64,000 nucleotides of DNA from Chloroflexota bacterium (GTDB lineage Bacteria > Chloroflexota > Anaerolineae > UBA2200). Positions 8,339 through 17,515 of the stretch are shown piece by piece. Where the stretch lies: contig JACIWX010000005.1 of NCBI GenBank assembly GCA_014360755.1, forward strand, positions 141,529 to 205,528, written 5' to 3'. Every line of letters starts with the position of its first letter. Position 1 is the first letter of the stretch. The translations under genes and the position numbers were made by a program. The notes under the pieces are model-generated. The model saw only the letters and a list, made by a program, of their open reading frames with translations, was not told where the DNA came from and searched no databases.

Positions 8339-9409
8339 ATGAACAGGCTGCTAAAAGTAGTTATCATGGCTTCTTTGTCGCTGGGGTTGGTGTTATGGGT
8401 GATTACTCCAGCACGATCCCAAGTCGGTGTTGGGGCGCGTTATTTCCCTGCGACTGGACATAATGTTCAAGGGGAGTTCCTAACTTTTTTCGATAAATAT
8501 GGTGGAGAGGCAATTTTTGGCTTGCCTCGCACGGAAGAATTCTTTCAGGATGGTTTGAAGGTACAGTATTTCCAACGCGCGAGGATGGAGTACCATCCTT
8601 ACAATCCTGCACCCTATCGGGTACAACTCACCTTGCTCGGGGATCTGTTGGGATACCGGTTGCCGCCTATCCCTCCTTCTAGTATCCCGCCCCCTAACCA
8701 TCCACAACGGCGCTACTATCCGCAGACTGGGCATACGCTCTCTTATACTTTCCTGGAGTATTTTGATCGCCATGGCGGCTTGGATGTGTTTGGCTACCCG
8801 ATTACCGAGTTGATAGTAGAGAACGGGATCGTGGTACAGTATTTTCAGCGGGGCAAGATGGAGTGGCATCCGGAGAACCCCATACCTCATCAAGTAACAT
8901 TAGGCGATCTGGGAGACGAGTACATCAGGCGCATAAACCTACCCGCGTCTTATCTTGCGCCAGTTGCACCCTTACCCACTCCCTCAGATGGGCAAAGACC
9001 GATTGAACCCACGCCTTCAGAGGTTGCTTCTCCTACAGCGGTTTCTTCAGATAAAGGGCAGCTAGATTCCTTTGTTTTTGCAACTCCCACGCCGATTTCG
9101 CATGTTCAGTTTGCGGTCTCAGCCTGGGTGAAATACGCCCTTACCGGACAGGGTGGCTTGCAAACGGTCTATGTACGAACAACGGATAATTGGGGGAACG
9201 GAATAGCCAATGCTAATGTCGAGGTCATTGTCCATTTCCGTGGTGGTGACCAAGTGTTCAACGCTGGCAACACGGATGCTTCTGGCTATTGTTCGTTCAC
9301 ATTTAACATTGGCGATCAACCGCTCGGCTACACGGTTCTGATTGATGTCCGTGTAACGTATGGCGGGCGGACGGTAACGGCACAGACTTCATTTATTCCT
9401 TGGCGATAA
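8339..9409 (+). CDS. Secreted repeat protein with C-terminal Ig-like domain
   Basis: The protein has 356 residues and a signal peptide (MNRLLKVVIMASLSLGLVLW, probable cleavage after PARS). Two copies of a module of about 60 residues follow: YFPATGHNVQGEFLTFFDKY and YYPQTGHTLSYTFLEYFDRH. Each continues into a (V/L)QYFQR(A/G)(R/K)MEWHP-like motif. A Pro/Thr-rich linker leads to a C-terminal beta-sandwich with TTDNWGNGIANANVEV, resembling invasin/Big-1 or CNA-B domains. Function is unknown; an extracellular surface role is inferred. ATG 8339 is chosen because GGAGG lies about 6 bp upstream and the signal peptide starts there. The 3' end overlaps birA convergently by 21 bp. Confidence 0.8.
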   Translation: MNRLLKVVIMASLSLGLVLWVITPARSQVGVGARYFPATGHNVQGEFLTFFDKYGGEAIFGLPRTEEFFQDGLKVQYFQRARMEYHPYNPAPYRVQLTLLGDLLGYRLPPIPPSSIPPPNHPQRRYYPQTGHTLSYTFLEYFDRHGGLDVFGYPITELIVENGIVVQYFQRGKMEWHPENPIPHQVTLGDLGDEYIRRINLPASYLAPVAPLPTPSDGQRPIEPTPSEVASPTAVSSDKGQLDSFVFATPTPISHVQFAVSAWVKYALTGQGGLQTVYVRTTDNWGNGIANANVEVIVHFRGGDQVFNAGNTDASGYCSFTFNIGDQPLGYTVLIDVRVTYGGRTVTAQTSFIPWR

Positions 9410-10201
9410 GGGCCCATTATTTCTCCTGCTCAGAGTGATATCCCCTTCTAGCACTCTTTTCACCTGTCCATTTTCAAGCCGTAGCAGCAAAGCGCCCTCA
9501 TTGTCAACCGCTTGGGCAATCCCACGCCATTTGCCTTGGGCTGTGTGCAATTCGACCCATTGTCCCAATGTTTCTAAAGCGCTTGCCCACTCTGCTGCCG
9601 GCCATTCGCCAGCGCATAGCGCCAGGTAGCGCTCCTCGATGCGCAAAAGGATTTGCTGAAGCAATTGCACCCGCGATACGAGCCTTCCCAATTCCTGGCT
9701 GATACTGGTAGCGTTGAACTCGGCGGGCAACTGGCTGGTGTCCATGTTCACATTCAGCCCTATCCCGACCACAGCATAATCGAGGTGCTGACCGGTGCTG
9801 CCTATTTCGGTTAATATACCGCCTGCTTTCCTGCCTCGTAGCAGGATGTCATTGGGCCACTTTAACTGTGCAGGGAGGCAGGTGAGCTCACGAATGGCTT
9901 GCCTGACACCCAATCCGCAGACCATGGTCAAGCCCTGTGCGCGCGGGACTGGTAGATGGGGGCGGAAGATCAGGGAGAACAAGAGGGAACTACCTTTTGG
10001 TGCCAACCATTGACGGCCAAGCCTTCCTTTGCCCATGGTCTGCTCGTCGGCTATGACCATCGTCCCTTCTGCTGCGCCTTGATTAGCCAGGTCTTTGGCT
10101 ACGGCATTGGTAGAGTCAATGACCTCATAATAGACAAGTTGCCGGGCAAGAAACTGAGTGCACAAGCCATCCAAGATAGCTCGGGGCGTCAGATCATCCA
10201 C
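9389..10201 (-). CDS. birA: Biotin-[acetyl-CoA-carboxylase] ligase
   Basis: BirA makes biotinyl-AMP and attaches biotin to the carboxylase carrier protein. Motifs are STNAVAKDLA near the N-terminus, GKGRLGRQW (biotinyl-AMP loop), LKWPNDILLRGRKAGG and VGIGLNVNM. The C-terminal SH3-like domain follows with KWRGIAQAVDNEGALLL. There is no N-terminal helix-turn-helix, so this is a class I, non-regulatory ligase. The start is GTG 10201 (270 residues), because AGAGGAGG lies 5 bp upstream. The track ATG at 10270 would add 23 uncharacteristic residues. Confidence 0.94.
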   Translation of the reverse strand: MDDLTPRAILDGLCTQFLARQLVYYEVIDSTNAVAKDLANQGAAEGTMVIADEQTMGKGRLGRQWLAPKGSSLLFSLIFRPHLPVPRAQGLTMVCGLGVRQAIRELTCLPAQLKWPNDILLRGRKAGGILTEIGSTGQHLDYAVVGIGLNVNMDTSQLPAEFNATSISQELGRLVSRVQLLQQILLRIEERYLALCAGEWPAAEWASALETLGQWVELHTAQGKWRGIAQAVDNEGALLLRLENGQVKRVLEGDITLSRRNNGPLSPRNK

Positions 10202-10391
10202 GCAGCCTCCTCTGTTCAGGTTCAAAGATATGATACTCTTTTGTTGCTCTGTTGCCAACTTGTTTTGCATAGCCTGTATGCATGTTCTCTTTTGCTTGGA
10301 GAATAGAGCATTTCGAATTATAATTTTGCTCTACAATATGATTGTGATCGTTGCTTTGAGAATCCTTTCTCAGGAGATACACGGGGGTTAA

Positions 10392-11021
10392 ATGACACGC
10401 ATTATTCTTATCCGACACGGACAAACAGCATGGAATCAAGCGGAGCGCATTCGGGGTCAAGTGGATATCCCCCTGGACGAGGTAGGACTTGCCCAAGCCG
10501 AAGCCACCGCCGCACGGGTGGCTGATGAATGGAAACCTGTCGCGGTGTACAGCAGTCCTTTGCTGCGCGCGATGCAAACTGCACAAGCCATTGCCCGTAG
10601 ATGCAACTTAGAAGTGCAGATTGTGGCGGGTATGAACGATATGAATTTTGGGCAATGGCAGGGGGTGCCCTATGAGGAGGTAGAGCGCCGCTGGCCTGAA
10701 CTAGCGCGCGCTTGGCTGAAAGCGCCGCATACGGTTACTTTTCCTGAAGGTGAGAATTTGGCAATGGTGCGCCAACGAGCCATGGCTGCTCTTCATCAGC
10801 TTATCGAGGGTCATCCCAACGACGAGATCGTCATCGTTGCGCATACCGTGGTGAACCGCGTCCTGTTATGTGCGGTGTTGGGACTCGACAATTCTGAATA
10901 TTGGCGTATCGGGCAGGATACCTGTGCCATCAATGTGATTGACTGGCGCCATGGCAAGTTCTTTGTTCATTCTCTGAATGATACATGCCACCTGCGCCAA
11001 CGGGTGGCTTTGCCATTGTAA
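10392..11021 (+). CDS. Histidine phosphatase family protein (phosphoglycerate-mutase-like)
   Basis: This 209-residue member of the branch-1 histidine phosphatase superfamily contains the catalytic LIRHGQTAWN motif, SSPLLRAMQTA, a glutamate region (DMNFGQWQG) and the second His in IVAHTVVNRVLL. It could act as an alpha-ribazole phosphatase, a phosphoglycerate phosphatase or a broad phosphatase; no cobalamin genes are nearby to decide. It heads a run of four same-strand genes (phosphatase, HAD, RNase HI, HD protein). A GGGGG tract precedes the ATG. Confidence 0.88.
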   Translation: MTRIILIRHGQTAWNQAERIRGQVDIPLDEVGLAQAEATAARVADEWKPVAVYSSPLLRAMQTAQAIARRCNLEVQIVAGMNDMNFGQWQGVPYEEVERRWPELARAWLKAPHTVTFPEGENLAMVRQRAMAALHQLIEGHPNDEIVIVAHTVVNRVLLCAVLGLDNSEYWRIGQDTCAINVIDWRHGKFFVHSLNDTCHLRQRVALPL

Positions 11022-11044
11022 TCCCATGGATGAGGAGAGAATCG

Positions 11045-11716
11045 GTGTATCAAGCAGTATTCTTCGATGCGTTTAACACGCTCTTTGGCCCGCGTTGGGC
11101 AAAAGATGCTCCCACGAAGAGGCTGCCTTTTCAGCAGACGATGAAGCATTTCCTGCACAATCTCGATGCAGGTTTGCAAGCGGTATATGGACGTGCCCGT
11201 GCCGGTGAGGCGGGATTCCCGGCGCGTCTTTTTGCTTCCTTTGCGGACTGGTCGGGAATGGCGAGGACTGGGCCTTGGGCATTGCTGAGGCGGGATGAAA
11301 ACACTGTTGCCAGTTGGTTCCGTGTGTATTCGGATGCTTTGTATACGCTACAAGCGTTACATGGGACTTGCAAGCTGGGGATTATTTCCAACGCCTGGCC
11401 TTATTTGGAATCGCTACTGCGCTTTCTTGGCCTTTGGCCTTACTTCGAAAGTGTGGTGATTTCGGCAAAGGCTGGTGTGAGTAAACCCAACCCCGCGATC
11501 TATGAGCTCGCTTTGAGGCTGTTCCATATCGACGCTGACCAGGCTATCTTTGTAGATGACATCCCAAAGAACGTGCTGGCGGCGGAGCGAGTGGGACTTA
11601 AGGGGCTATGGCTCTTGCGGACGCCGCTGCCCGAAGCCCGTATCCCTGCAGCCTATCGTCACTTGACCCAGATTTACTCTTTGCAGGAAGTGCTCCCACT
11701 TGTTCATGGAGCGTGA
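11045..11716 (+). CDS. HAD-superfamily (subfamily IA) hydrolase
   Basis: This HAD-like protein has 223 residues. Motif I is FFDAFNTLFG, which retains the nucleophilic Asp but has Phe in place of the usual second Asp. Motif II is GIISNAW, the motif III lysine is in KAGVSKPNPAIYELAL, and motif IV is IFVDDIPKNVLAAERVG. The variant motif I also occurs in some HDHD3-like HAD proteins, so activity is possible but not certain. GTG 11045 is favoured because GAGGAG lies 7-8 bp upstream; ATG 11030 is an alternative. The gene is packed 3 bp before rnhA. Confidence 0.82.
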   Translation: MYQAVFFDAFNTLFGPRWAKDAPTKRLPFQQTMKHFLHNLDAGLQAVYGRARAGEAGFPARLFASFADWSGMARTGPWALLRRDENTVASWFRVYSDALYTLQALHGTCKLGIISNAWPYLESLLRFLGLWPYFESVVISAKAGVSKPNPAIYELALRLFHIDADQAIFVDDIPKNVLAAERVGLKGLWLLRTPLPEARIPAAYRHLTQIYSLQEVLPLVHGA

Positions 11717-11719
11717 AAG

Positions 11720-12169
11720 ATGCTCCTGCCAGAGGTTACGATCTACACAGATGGGGCATGTGAACCTAATCCAGGCCCAGGGGGCTGGGCAGCGATTCTG
11801 CGATATGGCACACATGAGAAAATAATCAGCGGTGGTGAACCACACACCACAAGCAACCGCATGGAACTTCAGGCAGCGATTGCTGCGCTGGAGGCGCTCA
11901 ACCAACCTTGCCGGGTGGAATTCTATACCGATTCCCAGTATCTTCAGCGGGGGATCACGACATGGTTACCGCAATGGTTAGAGCGTGGGTGGCGCAAGAG
12001 CGATCACAAGCCCGTACTGAATGCTGATCTATGGCAAAAGCTTTACGCCCTTACCCTCCAACACGAGATACATTGGCACTGGATCCGAGGTCATAGTGAT
12101 GATCCGCAGAACGAACGCGTGAATCGCTTGGCTTACCGGGCTATTCCTCGTAGTGACCCAGCGGCGTAA
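11720..12169 (+). CDS. rnhA: Ribonuclease HI
   Basis: RNase HI cleaves RNA in RNA-DNA hybrids. The 149-residue protein has the catalytic motifs [26 protein letters not shown] and [11 protein letters not shown]. The C-terminal region reads [16 protein letters not shown], where the fourth carboxylate (E. coli Asp134 in NERCDELA) is replaced by Asn. The handle region [16 protein letters not shown] is intact. The length is normal for the family. GGAG lies 9 bp upstream of ATG, and the gene is tightly linked to the preceding HAD gene. Confidence 0.94.
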   Translation: MLLPEVTIYTDGACEPNPGPGGWAAILRYGTHEKIISGGEPHTTSNRMELQAAIAALEALNQPCRVEFYTDSQYLQRGITTWLPQWLERGWRKSDHKPVLNADLWQKLYALTLQHEIHWHWIRGHSDDPQNERVNRLAYRAIPRSDPAA

Positions 12170-12199
12170 CTTTCTGGCTCAGAGGTGAGGAGTGTACCC

Positions 12200-13048
12200 A
12201 TGACCAAAGAGGAAAACCAGGTTCCCCAGAACCCCACAGAGATGCCACAAACGGTGAAAGCGTTATTGCAAAAACCGGTGGAATTGCACTTGCCCACGCG
12301 TCATAACCTTAAGTTGCAGCAGCTGGTAGCACGGATTAATGAGCACAGCGAATTGCATACCTTGTGGCGTGTTTGTAACGTTACAGCCGTGGACCGCCTG
12401 CGTATGACAGATCATGGGCCGGTGCATGTGCAGATCATCACCAACATTGCGCTCAAGCTGCTTAGATTGCTCATAGAAAGCGGGGTGCAGCCCAGTATTG
12501 TGCGCGATTATGGGTTGCAAAATGAGGATGCTGAAATTGTGGTCGTGCTAGCAGCGCTTTTGCATGATGTGGGCATGTCTATTCATCGCGATGACCACGA
12601 ACGCTATAGCCTTTTTATCGCTGCCCCCTTGATCAAAGAACTGCTCACTGGCTTGTATGAGGTTCCTATAGGCACGGTAGTACTATCCGAAACCTTGCAC
12701 GCTATTATTGCCCATCGCGCTGGAGGGCATCCTCTGACTTTGGAAGCAGGGATTGTTCGCGTGGCTGATGCCCTGGACATGGCTAAGGGGCGCTCGCGTA
12801 TACCCTTTGAAGCAGGCGTCATCAATATCCATTCGGTCTCTGCGGCGGCAATCGAAAGCCTGGAGATCGAGCACGGGGACCAAAAGCCAGTCCGTCTACG
12901 CGTGCTGATGAGCAACTCAGCAGGCATCTTTCAGCTCGATGAGTTGCTCAAGGAAAAATTGCAAGGTTCAGGATTGGAACCTTATATCGAAGTCGAGGCA
13001 CGCATAGAAGGCGAAGAGAAAAAACTCATCCATACCTACCATTTCTGA
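12200..13048 (+). CDS. HD-domain phosphohydrolase-like protein
   Basis: This cytoplasmic HD-superfamily protein has 282 residues. Metal-binding motifs are DHGPVHVQII, LAALLHDVGMSIHRDDHE (the HD pair) and a later His in AIIAHRAGGHP, followed by VRVADALDMAKG. The C-terminal 80 residues look like a small substrate or RNA-binding extension. Related proteins are annotated only as HD phosphohydrolases; a nucleotide or phosphoester substrate is likely but unidentified. ATG 12200 follows GAGGTGAGGAG. Its TGA stop abuts the stop of the convergent nitrilase gene in a TGATCA palindrome. Confidence 0.82.
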   Translation: MTKEENQVPQNPTEMPQTVKALLQKPVELHLPTRHNLKLQQLVARINEHSELHTLWRVCNVTAVDRLRMTDHGPVHVQIITNIALKLLRLLIESGVQPSIVRDYGLQNEDAEIVVVLAALLHDVGMSIHRDDHERYSLFIAAPLIKELLTGLYEVPIGTVVLSETLHAIIAHRAGGHPLTLEAGIVRVADALDMAKGRSRIPFEAGVINIHSVSAAAIESLEIEHGDQKPVRLRVLMSNSAGIFQLDELLKEKLQGSGLEPYIEVEARIEGEEKKLIHTYHF

Positions 13049-13861
13049 TCAGTACATCCGCACAATTTCACGATAGCTGCGTGGTTGGCGGACTTGCAAT
13101 AACTGCGAGTCCTCGCGGTTTTTCTTCACTTCATCCAGGTCAATCGTAGCCAAGCCATAGCCTTCTCTGTCTTCATCCAATGCGCTGTATATTTCTCCTC
13201 TTGGCCCAACAATTAGGCTACTACCGAAGAAGTTGTACGTGTATTCCCCACCAATGCGGTTTGCCGCTGCCACGAAGAGCGAATTTTCCAATGCCCGCGT
13301 GAGCATATAGTTGCGCCAGGCATTGGTATTGGGACGCTCCCAATTCGCGCAGACACACAACAATTCGGCCCCTTGTAGGGTCAGGCAGCGCGCTGCTTCG
13401 GGGAAAGCCAGATCCCAACCCAACAACAGCCCTACGGTTCCGAATGACGTCTCCCCAACGGGAAAACGGTATCCTGGCCGAAAAGCCAATCGCTCTTCGC
13501 CCCGCAGATGAACCTTACGATAGGTCGTGTTCACTTCTCCTTCTGGATCAATCAGCACTGCGGCATCGTATACCACGCTCTCGATCTTCTGTTTCTCGAC
13601 CATGCCAAAAGCCAGGTGCACTCTGAACTCGCTAGCCCATTGCGCCATATCATTTACGATGCGCCCTGGGATTTGCTCAGCCAGATCGGCAAAGCGCACG
13701 CCGCATTCGTACCCGGTGGTTGCCAATTCAGGGAAAACAATCAAATCCACCTTCTGCTCATGGCAGATGTCTTCCACCCACTTGCCCATGCGCTCCAGGT
13801 TGGCTTCGACGTCAGCCAATTGGGGAGCCATCTGAACGACAGCGACAGTAATTTGTCTCAT
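13049..13861 (-). CDS. Carbon-nitrogen hydrolase (nitrilase) family protein, catalytic Cys replaced
   Basis: The 270-residue nitrilase-fold protein has the Glu motif VFPELATTGYE and the Lys motif YRKVHLRGEE. The Cys motif, normally of the form CYDLRFPE, here reads LGWDLAFPEAARCL. The codon at the nucleophile position is GGT (Gly), one base from TGT (Cys). C-terminal motifs (RALENSLFVAAANRIG, FFGSSLIVGPRGE) are intact and the reading frame is undamaged. It is either an inactive or repurposed paralog or a sequencing error. The start is ATG 13861 with GGAGG four bases upstream; the track start adds 12 residues. Confidence 0.88.
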   Translation of the reverse strand: MRQITVAVVQMAPQLADVEANLERMGKWVEDICHEQKVDLIVFPELATTGYECGVRFADLAEQIPGRIVNDMAQWASEFRVHLAFGMVEKQKIESVVYDAAVLIDPEGEVNTTYRKVHLRGEERLAFRPGYRFPVGETSFGTVGLLLGWDLAFPEAARCLTLQGAELLCVCANWERPNTNAWRNYMLTRALENSLFVAAANRIGGEYTYNFFGSSLIVGPRGEIYSALDEDREGYGLATIDLDEVKKNREDSQLLQVRQPRSYREIVRMY

Positions 13862-13914
13862 TTTTCCTCCGTCTTTCACAGTGTGAAGATAGAACACATG
13901 TGCTATTTAGCATC

Positions 13915-13943
13915 ATTATATCCTATCTCGAGATTTTCGTCAA
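13915..13943 (-). promoter_or_regulatory. Promoter of the nitrilase-family gene
   Basis: On the minus strand, TTGACG (13938-13943) and TATAAT (13915-13920) are separated by 17 bp, about 55 bp upstream of the start codon. It is divergent from the polX promoter. Confidence 0.7.
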
Positions 13944-13974
13944 AAGGGGACTATCCCCCAGATGTCATCTGAGG

Positions 13975-14003
13975 TTGGCAAACTATAGCAGTTTTAGTAT
14001 AAT
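13975..14003 (+). promoter_or_regulatory. Promoter of polX
   Basis: TTGGCA (13975-13980) and TATAAT (13998-14003) are separated by 17 bp. The GGAGG ribosome-binding site and the GTG start at 14021 follow closely, giving a short leader. Confidence 0.72.
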
Positions 14004-14020
14004 TGCATTGGAGGGTGCCT

Positions 14021-15751
14021 GTGACCAATCGTGAGGTAGCGGACCTGCTGCGGCTGATTGCCGATATGCTGGAAATCAAGGGCGAGGTTGTTTACAAGGC
14101 ACTGGCTTATCGCAAAGCAGCGGATAATATTGAAGCCCTTGGCCGGGATATCAACGAGGTTTGGCGTCAGGGCAAGTTACGTGAAATCCCTGGCGTTGGC
14201 GAGGCACTGGAAAAGAAACTAGATGAGTTGCTCCGTACCGGGCGCTTGGGCTACTATGAAGAGTTGCAGGAGGAAATTCCCGTTGGCGTGGTCAGCTTGC
14301 TGAGCATCCCTGATGTAGGACCGAAGACAGCCAAACTTCTTTGGGAGAAACTGGGAGCGCTCAGCGTGGCAGACGTGGAGCGTGCGGCCCGGGAAGGGAA
14401 ACTGCGCCAATTGCCAGGCCTGGGTGTACGTTCGGAGCAACGTATCCTCGAAGGCATCGAGTCACTGTATCGCCGCACAACGCGTATTCCCCTTGGCGTT
14501 GCCTGGCCGGTAGCTAATGAATTAGCGCAAGCCTTGCGTCAAGAGTTGGGCACTGATACCGTAGAACCTGTGGGCAGCCTGCGGCGGATGAAAGACACCG
14601 TAGGCGATATTGACCTCCTGGCTGCTTATGAAGAGCCTGAGCAAGCCACGGCTGCTTTTGTCCGGTTGCCGCAAGTGGCGGAGATCCTTTCGCATGGCCC
14701 AACCCGTGCCAGCGTGGTCCTGTACAATGGCTTGCAAGTGGATATCCGTGCCCTCAAACCAGAACGCTATGGCTCACTATTGCAGTATTTCACAGGCAGC
14801 AAAGAACACAATGTGAAACTACGGACACTGGCGTTGAGCAAAGGTTTGAGCCTGAGCGAATACGGTTTCAAGCGAGGCGATCAGGAGCTACTCTGTCCGA
14901 AAGAGGAGGATGTTTATCACGCTCTGGATCTGCCTTGGATACCTCCTGAACTGCGTGAGGACCGTGGTGAAATAGAGGCGGCACAACAAGGCAAGTTGCC
15001 CAAACTCATCGAGCGCAATGACATCCGTGGGGATTTGCACGTGCATACCGACTGGAGCGATGCGGCGGCAACTTTAGCCGAGATGGCTCAGGCGGCACAG
15101 AAACTCGGTTACGAATACTTGGTGATCTCCGACCATTCGCAAGGCTTAGGGGTTGCCAGAGGCTTGGACATAGCCAGGCTGAGACAGCAACGGGCTGAGA
15201 TTGACAAGTTGAACGAGGGGTTTTCTGGCTTTCGCCTGTTGCACGGAGCGGAAGTAGAAATACGCGGCGATGGCACACTCGATTACCCAGACGAAGTTTT
15301 GCAGGAATTGGATGTGGTGATTGCTTCTGTGCACAGTGGCTTGCGGCAGGACAGGGAAGCAATGACTACCCGTGTTATCCGCGCCATGCGCAATCCCCAT
15401 GTGGATATCTTGGGACATCCCTCTGGGCGTCTGTTGGGGCAACGCGAAGCAACCAACGTGGACCTCGATGCCGTCTTGCGGGTGGCAGCGGAGACCCATA
15501 CCATCCTGGAAGTGAATGGCACTCCTAATCGCCTGGATTTGGATGACGTGCACATACGCCAGGCTATCCAGTTAGGGGTACAGTTGGCTGTCAATACAGA
15601 CGCGCATAGTGTGAATGGGCTGGAGGTAATGGAATACGGAGTGGCTATGGCGCGTCGAGGATGGGCTGAAGCCCATCATGTCGTGAATACACTGCCTTTA
15701 CCACAGCTTCTCGAGCGCTTGACACTGAAAGAGCACAGTACCATACGCTGA
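14021..15751 (+). CDS. polX: DNA polymerase/3'-5' exonuclease PolX
   Basis: Bacterial PolX is a family X repair polymerase fused to a PHP exonuclease. The 576-residue protein has an 8-kDa/HhH N-terminal part ([33 protein letters not shown]). The polymerase palm follows, with [17 protein letters not shown] (metal-binding Asp pair) and VDIRAL. The C-terminal PHP domain from about residue 335 has [45 protein letters not shown] and NTDAHS. The start is GTG 14021 after GGAGG with 6-bp spacing. All expected metal ligands are visible, so it should be active in gap filling and base excision repair. Confidence 0.95.
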   Translation: MTNREVADLLRLIADMLEIKGEVVYKALAYRKAADNIEALGRDINEVWRQGKLREIPGVGEALEKKLDELLRTGRLGYYEELQEEIPVGVVSLLSIPDVGPKTAKLLWEKLGALSVADVERAAREGKLRQLPGLGVRSEQRILEGIESLYRRTTRIPLGVAWPVANELAQALRQELGTDTVEPVGSLRRMKDTVGDIDLLAAYEEPEQATAAFVRLPQVAEILSHGPTRASVVLYNGLQVDIRALKPERYGSLLQYFTGSKEHNVKLRTLALSKGLSLSEYGFKRGDQELLCPKEEDVYHALDLPWIPPELREDRGEIEAAQQGKLPKLIERNDIRGDLHVHTDWSDAAATLAEMAQAAQKLGYEYLVISDHSQGLGVARGLDIARLRQQRAEIDKLNEGFSGFRLLHGAEVEIRGDGTLDYPDEVLQELDVVIASVHSGLRQDREAMTTRVIRAMRNPHVDILGHPSGRLLGQREATNVDLDAVLRVAAETHTILEVNGTPNRLDLDDVHIRQAIQLGVQLAVNTDAHSVNGLEVMEYGVAMARRGWAEAHHVVNTLPLPQLLERLTLKEHSTIR

Positions 15752-15841
15752 TCGCAGTCTTACTGTCCGCCAGTGCATGGAAAAGATCTCGGCACAAAAC
15801 GAGACCGATAAGCGTCTTACCAACAGAGGAGGAGAACACCT

Positions 15842-16363
15842 ATGTCATCTGATGCGGTGCGCACCGGACAAACGCCTGAGGGAAGGGAGACAAGGCCCAG
15901 GGCTCAGTGAGGATTGCGTCGCGCGCCTGCGTGGCAGGTGCTTGTCGCTTTAGCCTTGGTTGTCATCGCTATCATAGGTTTGTGCCGAGTCACTGGATGG
16001 ACGGGCAGGTTAGCCCCGCCGTCCCCTACACCGGCGGCTACCTCTATACCAATGCCCACTTTCACATCCTTTCCAACGCTGACTGTTACTCCGACGGCTT
16101 TGTCCACGGCTACGCCCACTCCACAGCCACTGCTTATGCCTGGTGGGCAAGCGGTGGTTCAAGGCACGGGAGCGCAACAACTCCGCCTTCGCGCTGGGCC
16201 TGGCTTGGACAAGGAAATGCTAGGCACATTACCGGATGATACGCGATTGAAAGTGTTAGATGGGCCAGAAACAGCCGATGGCTACAAGTGGTGGAAGGTG
16301 CAGACTGAGGACGGACTGGTTGGTTGGGTAGCGGGTGATTGGCTTGTGCCCATTGCCCCCTAG
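15842..16363 (+). pseudogene. SH3-domain surface protein interrupted by an in-frame TGA
   Basis: ATG 15842 has a strong Shine-Dalgarno sequence (AGAGGAGGAG, 7-bp spacing) but meets TGA at 15908-15910 after 22 codons. The same frame continues from 15911 through a membrane anchor (WQVLVALALVVIAIIG). A Pro/Thr-rich linker and a bacterial SH3-like domain (LRLRAGPGLDKEMLGTLPD to GWVAGDWLVPI) follow. The ORF track starts at TTG 15914, which has only a poorly placed GAGG. It may therefore be a nonsense-mutated gene, a sequencing error, or a leader peptide coupled to reinitiation at 15914. The following gene is a similarly built surface protein. Confidence 0.65.
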
Positions 16364-16423
16364 TCTCTAATTGCTTTGTGGCCGATTGCGAGGCATGGCG
16401 CGTAAGATCAAGGAGGCTGTTCT

Positions 16424-17509
16424 ATGAAGAGGCAGGCTTTGTTCTGGGCTCTGCTGCTAGCACTGCTTGTGCTCGGGATTGTAACTTCGCTATTGTTGTT
16501 GCGCTGCAACCAAGGGTTATGGCCTCTCAATAGAGCCACGCCAACGGCTCCGGTGACTCTGACACAGGGCCAAATTCGAGATGCGATTACCCGTTTACCC
16601 ATCGTGGCAGCGAAACTGCAAGCAGGGGTTGTTACTGCGCTCAGCGATGTGGAAGGTGCCTTCTGCGTGCCCACACTCGGGGAGGATATGATCACTATCA
16701 CAGCACCAGGCTATGAACCGATGCAGATCCGTCCGCGCGCTGGCTTCCCCCTGGTAATTGATCTGATTCCTGATGCTTCAACCACTTTTCAGATTGTCTA
16801 CAACTATGAGAGACAACATGAATTTGGCCGGCAATACGACCTATTACATCCCGATGTGCAGATGCTGTTCAGCCGTGAAGAATTTATCCGCTATATGGAG
16901 CAGCACCGGCCTTATGATCTCATTGACTTTTCCGTGGACCCTGTGGGCATGCTTACCTCAGGGGTGATGCTAGGTAAGGCCTATAACAATGTTGCCCAGG
17001 TGCGCGTGCAGGCTACTGTACGGTCTAATGGGCGGGTGATGCAACGAGCTTGGCTCGCCTATGCCGCGAAAGCAGGTGGGTTTTGGCGGTGGTTCCGTGG
17101 GCCTCTGCTTTGGCCAACACCAACACCTCTATCCACAGACACTCCTATCCCAGCAATGACACCTACCCAGACACTGACTCCCTCTCCACAGCCAACACGT
17201 ACCCTTATTCCAACGACTGCCGCCAGCCCTACGCCATACGAACCCATCTCGCCTCACAGCCAGGCAGTTGTCATTGCCAGTGTAGCCGGATTGCATACGG
17301 GAACAGGGGAGGAATACGCCGTGATTTTAGGCATGCCTCGCGGTACCACGGTGTGGGTTCTCGAGTGGCCACGATGGGTGGAAGGGGTGCCTTGGTATCG
17401 CGTGCAGGTTGTCGGTACGGACCACACCGGTTGGTGCAAAGGCGCCTATCTCGCACCGCTGCTGGTTGTGCCAACACCGACCGCTCTGCCTGCTACGCCT
17501 ACAAGATGA
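16424..17509 (+). CDS. Membrane-anchored surface protein with carboxypeptidase-regulatory-like and SH3-like domains
   Basis: The 361-residue protein begins with an N-terminal signal anchor (ALLLALLVLGIVTSLLLL). A beta-sandwich resembling carboxypeptidase-regulatory domains follows (GQIRDAITRLPIVAAKLQAG, DVEGAFCVPTLGEDMITI). Next comes an NTF2-like or uncharacterised alpha/beta region (about 125-215) and a Pro/Thr-rich linker. The C-terminus is an SH3-like domain (VAGLHTGTGEEYAVILGMPRG). It is presumably extracellular and may bind cell wall. ATG 16424 follows AAGGAGG. It shares architecture with the interrupted gene upstream, so the two are probably co-transcribed. Repeat copy B begins directly after its stop. 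Confidence 0.78.
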   Translation: MKRQALFWALLLALLVLGIVTSLLLLRCNQGLWPLNRATPTAPVTLTQGQIRDAITRLPIVAAKLQAGVVTALSDVEGAFCVPTLGEDMITITAPGYEPMQIRPRAGFPLVIDLIPDASTTFQIVYNYERQHEFGRQYDLLHPDVQMLFSREEFIRYMEQHRPYDLIDFSVDPVGMLTSGVMLGKAYNNVAQVRVQATVRSNGRVMQRAWLAYAAKAGGFWRWFRGPLLWPTPTPLSTDTPIPAMTPTQTLTPSPQPTRTLIPTTAASPTPYEPISPHSQAVVIASVAGLHTGTGEEYAVILGMPRGTTVWVLEWPRWVEGVPWYRVQVVGTDHTGWCKGAYLAPLLVVPTPTALPATPTR

Positions 17510-17515
17510 TTGGTC

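Noticed and set aside
15842-15913. Selenocysteine codon at the in-frame TGA
   Set aside because: The protein is a surface SH3-type protein with the TGA in the cytoplasmic N-terminus, and no SECIS-like hairpin was evident.
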